A stretch of DNA of 64,000 bases from positions 1 to 64,000 of the forward strand of contig CAZJFH010000021.1 in the NCBI GenBank assembly GCA_964545205.1, given 5' to 3'. Source of the DNA: CAZJFH01 sp964545205 (GTDB lineage Bacteria > Pseudomonadota > Alphaproteobacteria > Rhodospirillales > Magnetospirillaceae). This document shows positions 58,115 to 64,000 of this stretch, piece by piece. Every line of letters begins with the position of its first letter. The stretch's first letter is position 1. A model generated the notes under the pieces. The model was given only the letters and a program-made list of their open reading frames with translations. It was not told the origin of the DNA and did not search any database. Position numbers and translations under genes: made by a program.

Positions 58115-58903
58115 TCAGATCTCCAGATCGCACCAGACCGGCGCGTGGTCCGAGGCCTTGTCCTGGTCACGGCAGAAGCGGTCGATGTCGGCGCCGCGCA
58201 GCCGGTCGGCGGCCTGCGGCGACAGCAGCAGGTAGTCGATCCTCAGGCCGAGGTCGCGCTGCCAGGCGCCGCCGCGATAGTCCCACCAGGTGTAGCAGCC
58301 GGCCCGGTCGGGGTTCAGCGCCCGGAATCCGTCGGTGAGCCCGGCGTGCAGCAGCGCGCGGATGCGCCGACGCTCCTCGATGTGGAAATGCACGCCGCCC
58401 TCCCAGCCGACCGGGTCGTAGAGGTCGATCGCCTCGGGGGCGACGTTGAAGTCGCCGCCGATCACGAACGGCACCTCCCGCGCCAGCAACTGGCGCGCCC
58501 GCACCAGCACCGCGTCCAGGAAGGCCAGCTTGAACGGGAAGCGGTCGGAGTCCGGGCTCTGGCCCATCGGCACGTAGGCCGAGGCGACGCGCAGGCCGCC
58601 CTCGATCTCGGCCTCGATCCAGCGCGCCTCGCCCTGCTCGGGATCGCCGGGCAGCCCGCGGACGACGTCGAGGATCGGCCGGCGCGACAGCACCGCGACG
58701 CCGTTGTAGGTCTTCTGGCCGTGGGTCGCCAGGTGATAGCCCAGGCTTTCCAGCTCGAGGCGGGGGAACTCGCCGTCGACGCACTTGGTCTCCTGCAGCA
58801 GCGCGACGTCGGGGGCGGCGCGCGCGATCCAGTCCTGCAGCCCGGCCATGCGCGCCTTGACCGAATTGACGTTCCAGGTGGCGATCTTCACGGCGTCTTC
58901 CAT
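58115..58903 (-). CDS. xth: Exodeoxyribonuclease III
   Basis: A 262-residue AP endonuclease/3' exonuclease of base excision repair. Seen: KIATWNVNSVKARM, LLQETKC with the metal Glu, YVPMGQSPDSDRF, GGDFNVAP with catalytic Asp and Asn, and SDHAPVWCDL with the catalytic His. A GTG four codons later gives the usual family start and is an alternative. It converges with the phosphoribosyltransferase-like gene. Confidence 0.95.
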   Translation of the reverse strand: MEDAVKIATWNVNSVKARMAGLQDWIARAAPDVALLQETKCVDGEFPRLELESLGYHLATHGQKTYNGVAVLSRRPILDVVRGLPGDPEQGEARWIEAEIEGGLRVASAYVPMGQSPDSDRFPFKLAFLDAVLVRARQLLAREVPFVIGGDFNVAPEAIDLYDPVGWEGGVHFHIEERRRIRALLHAGLTDGFRALNPDRAGCYTWWDYRGGAWQRDLGLRIDYLLLSPQAADRLRGADIDRFCRDQDKASDHAPVWCDLEI

Positions 58904-59013
58904 CGGTGGCGGGCGGCGACTCTAGACCGGGCGCGGCCCGCCGGCAACGCGTAACCGGATCGAAACCGCCGCGCTGTGATGATCGTCAGTGCGAGTGGGC
59001 GGATCGATCGGGT

Positions 59014-59715
59014 ATGATGGACGCGATGTTGGAGAAGCGAAACCTGTCGTGGCGCATCGCCGGCGCGGTTCTGCTGGCGTCGGTGCCGCTCGCCGGCGGC
59101 GCGTCGGCGGCGGACGCGCGTTGCCCGAGCCGTCCCGAACTGCTGCGGCCGGTGGTCGACGTCAAGACCGACGTGCCGCGGGCGTCGTACCGCTACGACC
59201 TCAGCATCGCCGACCTGACCCGCTACAAGCAGCAGCAGGGCAGCAACGCCGGCGGCCACACCCGCACGCTCGGCCTGACCTACGCCATGTTCGAGACCCG
59301 CTTCAGCTTCGAGACGCTGTCGCAGCGGGTCGGCCGCGGCTATTGCCACTGGGTCAAGCGGGTCGACGCCACCCTGCGCATCCCGCAGCTCCAGGTCTTC
59401 GTCGCCCGCGACTACCGGCCGGGGACGTGCCAGTTTCACGTCGTGACCGAGCACGAGAACGAGCACGTCCGGATCAACCAGAACCTGGTCACCAAGTTCG
59501 GGCCGCTGCTGCGCTATCGCGTCGTCGACGCCCTGCACCGCGGCATGCCGATCTGGAGCAGCGAGCGCGACGGGGGCAAGGCGGTCGGCGCGACGCTGTC
59601 GCCGCTGGTCAACCAGCTCGTCGCCGAGATGTACCGCGAACGCGACCGCAACAACGGCGCCATCGACACCGCCGAGGCCTACGCCCGCACCGCCCGGCGC
59701 TGCAACAACTGGTAG
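59014..59715 (+). CDS. Secreted HExxH protein, putative metalloprotease
   Basis: A 233-residue protein. A signal peptide covers about residues 12-33 (IAGAVLLASVPLAGGASAA), followed by a mature domain of about 200 residues. TEHENEHVRINQN around residues 146-157 contains HENEH, a fit to the HExxH zinc motif, with possible further ligands downstream. Two Cys pairs may form disulfides. It recalls small zincin-like domains of unknown role such as DUF922, but I cannot assign it firmly. It lies alone, downstream of a convergent terminator. Confidence 0.7.
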   Translation: MMDAMLEKRNLSWRIAGAVLLASVPLAGGASAADARCPSRPELLRPVVDVKTDVPRASYRYDLSIADLTRYKQQQGSNAGGHTRTLGLTYAMFETRFSFETLSQRVGRGYCHWVKRVDATLRIPQLQVFVARDYRPGTCQFHVVTEHENEHVRINQNLVTKFGPLLRYRVVDALHRGMPIWSSERDGGKAVGATLSPLVNQLVAEMYRERDRNNGAIDTAEAYARTARRCNNW

Positions 59716-59725
59716 GGACGACGAA

Positions 59726-59760
59726 CAAAAAAATGCCGGCCGGGACATGCGCCGGCCGGC
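59726..59760 (-). terminator. Terminator for the Crp/Fnr gene
   Basis: On the minus strand GCCGGCCGG, an 8-base loop and CCGGCCGGC form a perfect 9-bp stem followed by ATTTTTTTG. It stops the leftward Crp/Fnr gene and lies 11 bases beyond the rightward HExxH gene end. Confidence 0.85.
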
Positions 59761-59843
59761 GAGGGGTTTGATAGGCAGATAGGCCGAGATGCCGGCCTGG
59801 GACCCACTATCGCCGCGTGGTGATTAATGAACAGTGATGGCCG

Positions 59844-60542
59844 TCACTGGCCGCGGACGTTTTCGACCATCTCTTCGAGGGCGTCGACGTCGGCGATGAC
59901 CAGCGCGTCCTTCTCGCGCTTGACGATGCCGGCGCGCGACAGGTCGCTGAGCACGCGGGCCACCGTCTCGCGGGTCGTCGAGACCCGGCTGGCGATGTCG
60001 GAATGGTGGGGGATCGGCTTGAGCACCGCGTGGCCGTCCGCGTCCATGTTGGCGCGCGCCAGGCGCAGCATCTCGGCGTGGACCCGGTTGTTGGCGCCCA
60101 GGGTCGACAGGTCCATGATGCGGTCGGTCGAGGTTCGCACGATGCGGGCCAGCGACTTCATCACCTCGTAGGCCAGCTTCGGGTGTTCGGTGACCAGACG
60201 GATGAACTCGCCGGCCGGCATCGCCGCGACCACGGTCTCGTCGACGGCCAGGACGCTGGCCGAGCGCGGATTGCCGTCGAGGGCCGCCAGCTCGCCGAAG
60301 TAGTTGCCGGGACCGATGTCGTCGAGCGTCACCTCGCGCCCCGACAGCGAGAAGTTGGCGACCCGCGCCAGACCGCTGACCACGAAGAACACGTCGCGCG
60401 ACTCGCTCTGGCTGTCGATGATCTGCTCGCCGGGCCCGTAGCGTTTCCAGCGGCACGACCGCGCCACCTGTTCGCGCTCGGCGGGCGTCAGCTGGCTGAG
60501 CAGCTTCATCGATTCCAGGTTGCGTCCCGCCGTATCCAACAT
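59844..60542 (-). CDS. Crp/Fnr family transcription regulator
   Basis: A 232-residue regulator. The cyclic-nucleotide-binding domain (residues 12-130) carries FGELAALDGNPRSASV, the phosphate-binding cassette. A helix-turn-helix follows (HSDIASRVSTTRETVARVLSDLSRAGIV, in parts). No Fnr-type N-terminal cysteine cluster is present, so it is of the Crp or a related orphan type. Its ligand and targets cannot be told. It has its own terminator and starts 36 bases after purU ends, so the two may share transcripts. Confidence 0.92.
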   Translation of the reverse strand: MLDTAGRNLESMKLLSQLTPAEREQVARSCRWKRYGPGEQIIDSQSESRDVFFVVSGLARVANFSLSGREVTLDDIGPGNYFGELAALDGNPRSASVLAVDETVVAAMPAGEFIRLVTEHPKLAYEVMKSLARIVRTSTDRIMDLSTLGANNRVHAEMLRLARANMDADGHAVLKPIPHHSDIASRVSTTRETVARVLSDLSRAGIVKREKDALVIADVDALEEMVENVRGQ

Positions 60543-60577
60543 CGCTCTCCTCGCAGGCCGTGGCGGACCATCCTAAC

Positions 60578-61438
60578 CTACTTGAACACCACCGTCTTGT
60601 GGCCGTTCATCAGGATTCGGTGTTCGACGTGCCAGCGCACCGCGCGCGACAACACCACGTTCTCGATGTCGCGGCCGATCGCCACCAGCTCGTCGGGAGT
60701 CAGCGTGTGGTCGACGCGCTCGACCGCCTGCTCGATGATCGGCCCCTCGTCGAGGTCGGAGGTCACGTAATGGGCGGTGGCGCCGATGATCTTGACCCCG
60801 CGCTGGTGCGCCTGGTGATAGGGCTTGGCGCCCTTGAAGCTGGGCAGGAACGAGTGGTGGATGTTGATCGCCCGCCACTTCAGGGCGTCGCACAGCTCCG
60901 GCGAGAGGATTTGCATGTAGCGCGCCAGCACCACCAGATCGATGCCCAGACGGTCGACCATCTCGAGGATGCGCTGCTCCTGCTCGCGCTTGGTGGCGGC
61001 GGTCACCGGCAGGTGATGGAAGGGAATGCCGTGCCATTCGACCATGCGCTCGAGGTCGCGGTGATTCGACACCACCGCCGGGATTTCGACCGGCAGCGTG
61101 CCGGTGCGATAGCGATAGAGCAGGTCGTTCAGGCAGTGGTCGAACTTCGAGACCAGCACCAGGATGCGCGGCTTGCGGCTGGAGTCGTGAAGCTGCCAGA
61201 TCATCTGGAACCGCTGGGCGATGGCCAGGAACTTCTTCTCGAGCTCGGGCCGCGGCGGCATCAGCGCCCCGGCGCTGAAGACGATCCGCATGAAGAAGCG
61301 CTTCGAGATCGGGTCGCCGAACTGCGCCGCCTCGGTGATGAACGCGTCGTTGTCGGTCAGGAATCCCGAAACCGCGGCGACGATGCCGACCGTGTCGGGA
61401 CAGGTGATGGTGAGGATGTAGCCGGTATGCTCGGACAT
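60578..61438 (-). CDS. purU: Formyltetrahydrofolate deformylase
   Basis: A 286-residue enzyme that releases formate from 10-formyl-THF. An N-terminal ACT domain (YILTITCPDTVGIVAAVSGFLTDN, in parts) is followed by a hydrolase domain with INIHHSFLPSFKGAKPYHQA and GATAHYVTSDLDEGPIIEQ, which hold the catalytic Asn-His-Asp. An ATG at 61450 gives four more residues and is also possible. It supplies formate for purine synthesis and adjusts one-carbon pools. Confidence 0.94.
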   Translation of the reverse strand: MSEHTGYILTITCPDTVGIVAAVSGFLTDNDAFITEAAQFGDPISKRFFMRIVFSAGALMPPRPELEKKFLAIAQRFQMIWQLHDSSRKPRILVLVSKFDHCLNDLLYRYRTGTLPVEIPAVVSNHRDLERMVEWHGIPFHHLPVTAATKREQEQRILEMVDRLGIDLVVLARYMQILSPELCDALKWRAINIHHSFLPSFKGAKPYHQAHQRGVKIIGATAHYVTSDLDEGPIIEQAVERVDHTLTPDELVAIGRDIENVVLSRAVRWHVEHRILMNGHKTVVFK

Positions 61439-61601
61439 GCGCGTTTCCATGCGTTGCCTGCGGCAGGAATAGCCGACCGCACGAACCGCGCCAAGCCTTT
61501 CCGGTTGCCCCGGTGCCGTGGCAGGGTGTAATTCAGAGTCGCACCAATTCCAGGAATGGCGGTCGGGGGACCGCCGGCTTCGCGGTGCGAAGGGGGGGCC
61601 G

Positions 61602-62123
61602 ATGCGTGACATGGCGACGACGGGGGTCGAGCGGTTCTTCGACGAGGACGAGGTCATCGTCAGCAAGACCGACCTGCGGGGCAAGATCACCTACGCCAAC
61701 CGCGTGTTCATCAAGCTGGCCGGCTACACCGAAGCAGAGCTCCTGGGCGCGCCGCACAGCCTCATCCGCCATCCCGACATGCCGCGCTGCGTGTTCAAGT
61801 ACCTGTGGGACACCATCAAGGACGGCGACGAGGTGTTCGCCTACGTCGTCAACCGCGCCAAGAACGGCGATCATTACTGGGTGTTCGCCCATGTGACGCC
61901 CAGCTATGACACCGGCGGCGAGATCATCGGCTACCACTCCAGCCGCCGCGTGCCGGACCGCAAGATCGTCCAGGAGAAGGTGGTGCCGCTGTACCGGACG
62001 CTGCTCGAAGAGGAGCGGCGGCACGCCGACCGCGCCCAGGGCCTTTCCGCCTCGTTCGCCATGCTCGTGAACCTGCTCCAGTCCAGCAAAGTGACCTATG
62101 ATGAATGGATCTTCTCTCTCTAG
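61602..62123 (+). CDS. Aer-like PAS-domain protein
   Basis: A 173-residue soluble protein made of one Aer-type PAS domain. VSKTDLRGKITYANRVFIKLAGY, then LIRHPDMPRCVFKYLW and NRAKNGDHYWVFAHVTP (read in parts) are the hallmark FAD-binding PAS motifs of the aerotaxis receptor Aer. It lacks membrane and signalling parts of its own. Its last codons overlap the start of a chemoreceptor gene by 26 bases, so the pair is coupled and probably forms a split energy/redox-taxis receptor. Confidence 0.9.
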   Translation: MRDMATTGVERFFDEDEVIVSKTDLRGKITYANRVFIKLAGYTEAELLGAPHSLIRHPDMPRCVFKYLWDTIKDGDEVFAYVVNRAKNGDHYWVFAHVTPSYDTGGEIIGYHSSRRVPDRKIVQEKVVPLYRTLLEEERRHADRAQGLSASFAMLVNLLQSSKVTYDEWIFSL

Positions 62124-63678
62124 GCTCGAACTGCTGGCCTGGCTGACCGCCGGGCTGCCGCTGGGCTACGCCGTGGTGCAGTTGGCCATCGGCAGCTTCG
62201 GCGTCGCGACGGCGGTGTTCACGGCGGCGATGCTGGCGGTGGCGGCGACGGTGCTGGTGCTGCTGCGCCGGCTGCGCGCGGCGATCCGCCGCGCCGCGGT
62301 GGTCTGTTCCGCCGTCGCCCAGGGCGACCTGGAGGCGCGCATCACCCATATCCGCGAGGGCGGCGAGCTCGGCGCGATGCTGTGGGCGGTCAACGAACTG
62401 GTCGACCGCACCGACGCCTTCCTGCGCGAGGCGGCGGCGTCGATGGGCATGGTCGCCAAGGGCCGCTATTTCCGCCGCATCCTGCCGGCCGGTTTCCAGG
62501 GCGCCTTCCGCACCAGCGCGCAGGCGATCAACGACGCCGTCGCCGCGATGGGCGAGCAGGCCGCCGACCAGCGCCGCGCCGAGGCCGAGATCGCCGAGCT
62601 GGTCGAGGCCGCGGCCGCCGGCGACTTCACCCGCCGGCTGCCGGTCAAGGACAAGAAGGGCTTCATGCTGCAGCTCTCGACCGGCATCAACGACATCGTC
62701 GGCACGGTGCAGGCCGGCCTCGACGAACTGGTGGCGGTGGTCGGCGCCATGGCCAAGGGCGACCTGACCCGGCGCATGGAGCGCGATTATCGGGGCGCCT
62801 TCGGCCGGCTGAAGGACGATTCCAACGCCATGGCCGACCAGCTCGGCGCCATCGTCTCGGCGATCGTGACCGCCAGCCGCGCCGTGCATGTCGGCGTCGC
62901 CGAGATCGCCAGCGGCAACGGCGACCTGGCGATGCGCACCGAGGAACAGGCGGCGAAGCTGGAGGCGATGGCCGCCGCGGTCGAGGAGCTGACCGCGACC
63001 GTGCGCAAGAATGCCGAGAACACGCATCAGGCCGACGGCCTCGCCGCCGGCGCCCGCCGGCAGGCCGACGAGGGCGGGCGCGTGGTCCACGACGTCATCG
63101 ACGCCATGGGGCGCATCGAAACCTCGTCCGCCCGCATCGCCGACATCGTCGGCATGATCGACGAGATCGCCTTCCAGACCAACCTGCTGGCGCTCAACGC
63201 CGCCGTCGAGGCGGCGCGGGCCGGCGAGGCGGGCAAGGGCTTCGCGGTGGTCGCCAACGAGGTTCGCTCGCTGGCCCAGCGCTCGGCCGAGTCCTCCAAG
63301 GAGATCCGCCGGCTGATCGGCGCCAGCCAGAACGAGGTCGGCCACGGCGTCGAGCTGATCAACTCGGCCGACCGCACGCTCAAGGAGATCATCGCCTCGG
63401 TGCAGAGCCTGGCCGACATCGTCTCGGAGATCGCCACCGCGACCAGCGAGCAGAGCCTGGCGCTCGAGGACGTCTCGCGCTCGGTCAACGTCATCGAGGA
63501 CATGACCCAGAAGAACGCCGCCCTGGCCGAGGAGACCGCCTCGGCATCGCGTTCGGTCAGCATCCAGGCCGAGGAACTCAGCGACGCGGTCGGCTATTTC
63601 GAACTGGCCGAGGACGAGCCCGAGCCCGAGCCGGAACCGGTGCGCGGCCGCAAGGCCAAGGCGGCGGCGGCGCGCTGA
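62098..63678 (+). CDS. Methyl-accepting chemotaxis protein with stacked HAMP-like segments
   Basis: A 526-residue chemoreceptor. Two hydrophobic helices near residues 12-56 stand with almost no periplasmic loop between them. Four HAMP-like segments follow (SAVAQGDLEARI, MVAKGRYFRRIL, AAAGDFTRRLPV, AMAKGDLTRRME). The conserved hairpin tip EIAFQTNLLALNAAVEAARAGEAGKGFAVVANEVR (read in parts) shows the signalling domain for CheA/CheW. The C-terminus has an EPEPEPEP stretch and a basic end, with no CheR-binding pentapeptide. It has no sensor domain of its own; the overlapping PAS protein is the likely sensor. Confidence 0.93.
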   Translation: MMNGSSLSRLELLAWLTAGLPLGYAVVQLAIGSFGVATAVFTAAMLAVAATVLVLLRRLRAAIRRAAVVCSAVAQGDLEARITHIREGGELGAMLWAVNELVDRTDAFLREAAASMGMVAKGRYFRRILPAGFQGAFRTSAQAINDAVAAMGEQAADQRRAEAEIAELVEAAAAGDFTRRLPVKDKKGFMLQLSTGINDIVGTVQAGLDELVAVVGAMAKGDLTRRMERDYRGAFGRLKDDSNAMADQLGAIVSAIVTASRAVHVGVAEIASGNGDLAMRTEEQAAKLEAMAAAVEELTATVRKNAENTHQADGLAAGARRQADEGGRVVHDVIDAMGRIETSSARIADIVGMIDEIAFQTNLLALNAAVEAARAGEAGKGFAVVANEVRSLAQRSAESSKEIRRLIGASQNEVGHGVELINSADRTLKEIIASVQSLADIVSEIATATSEQSLALEDVSRSVNVIEDMTQKNAALAEETASASRSVSIQAEELSDAVGYFELAEDEPEPEPEPVRGRKAKAAAAR

Positions 63679-63715
63679 ACTTGCCCCGCCGGGCGCGAGC
63701 GGGCACGATGGCACG

Positions 63716-64000
63716 ATGATCGACGATGCGATGCACCGGGCGCGGGCCATGCTCTCCGCCGCGCCCTCGTGGCAGGAGCTGCGGCGGCGGCTCGATGCCG
63801 ACGGGCTCACCAATCGGCTCGGCGCCGGCGCGCTGGACGTGCTGCTCGGCGAGTGGCACCGCAAGACGGCGGCCGAGCTCGACGACGCCACCCTGGCCGG
63901 CGAGCTGCGGTTCTGGGCCGAGGGCGGCGGCTACGACAGCCACCTCCAGGGCTACAACGCCCTGCCGCCGGCGGTCCTGGTCGACGAAGCCGCCCGCCGC
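63716..64000 (+). CDS. Hypothetical protein, truncated by the window edge
   Basis: An open frame of 95 codons to the right edge, starting ATGATCGACGATGCG. The protein is helical and Ala/Leu/Arg/Glu-rich (for example SWQELRRRLDADGLTNRLGAGALDVLLGEWHRK, in parts) and has no membrane segment. It lies 37 bases after the chemoreceptor gene and may be in its operon. No family recognised from this part. Confidence 0.5.
   Translation, partial: MIDDAMHRARAMLSAAPSWQELRRRLDADGLTNRLGAGALDVLLGEWHRKTAAELDDATLAGELRFWAEGGGYDSHLQGYNALPPAVLVDEAARR

Noticed and set aside
59761..59843. Possible small RNA between the terminator and the Crp/Fnr gene
   Set aside because: The segment is the 3' untranslated part of the leftward Crp/Fnr transcript and shows no promoter of its own.

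Overview
The window is high-GC DNA from an alphaproteobacterium, most likely of the Rhodospirillales type. The evidence is two LexA boxes of the alphaproteobacterial form GTTC-N7-GTTC in front of imuA and imuB, an imuA/imuB/dnaE2 mutasome, a dgt-argS-SPOR-nagZ-scpAB cluster, and a rpsB-to-lpxB operon that uses lpxI rather than lpxH. I cannot name the species.

Positions 1 to about 11,390 form an accessory region ending at the 3' end of a tRNA-Ser(GCU) gene at 11394-11486. It looks like one end of an integrated conjugative or plasmid-derived element. It holds the 3' part of a DotA/TraY-like (IncI/type IVB) conjugation protein followed by three overlapping small genes, a leftward operon of an acidic protein plus a ribbon-helix-helix regulator, two more small leftward genes, and an unknown gene behind a strong promoter flanked by ATGCAGTCG operators. 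Next come a structured non-coding stretch, a stress cargo (tandem UspA protein, Kef-type antiporter, small membrane proteins), a ColE2-type replicase with a primase-like domain, and an AlpA-like regulator beside direct repeats near the tRNA. No integrase and no second tRNA-end copy is visible, so the element must extend beyond the left edge.

From 11.5 to 28.3 kb the gene order is chromosomal. It includes three glutathione-transferase-like genes, a heme-oxygenase-fold putative di-iron protein, the SOS mutasome split by a hemerythrin gene, a DUF938 methyltransferase coupled to an M20 amidohydrolase, an orphan sugar-type ABC ATPase, a solitary HigA beside a wrecked HigB, two acetyltransferases and a thioesterase. 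From 26.9 to 34.1 kb the leftward genes dgt, argS, a SPOR protein, nagZ, an M50 protease, scpA and scpB are nearly all overlapped, with erpA divergent.

From 34.7 to 49.7 kb runs the essential rightward envelope and translation operon: rpsB, tsf, pyrH, frr, uppS, cdsA, dxr, a Uma2-type gene, rseP, bamA, ompH, lpxD, fabZ, lpxA, lpxI, lpxB. It joins translation, isoprenoid and phospholipid precursor supply, outer-membrane protein assembly and lipid A synthesis. From 49.8 kb to the end are a glyoxalase, a BCCT osmolyte transporter, a CoA-transferase, an AEC transporter, an NnrU-like protein, a hydrolase, an 11-residue-repeat protein, a Mut7-C protein, a phosphoribosyltransferase-like protein, exonuclease III, a secreted HExxH protein, a Crp/Fnr regulator, purU, and a PAS protein overlapping a poly-HAMP chemoreceptor. 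Dispersed palindromic repeats of two families lie between operons.
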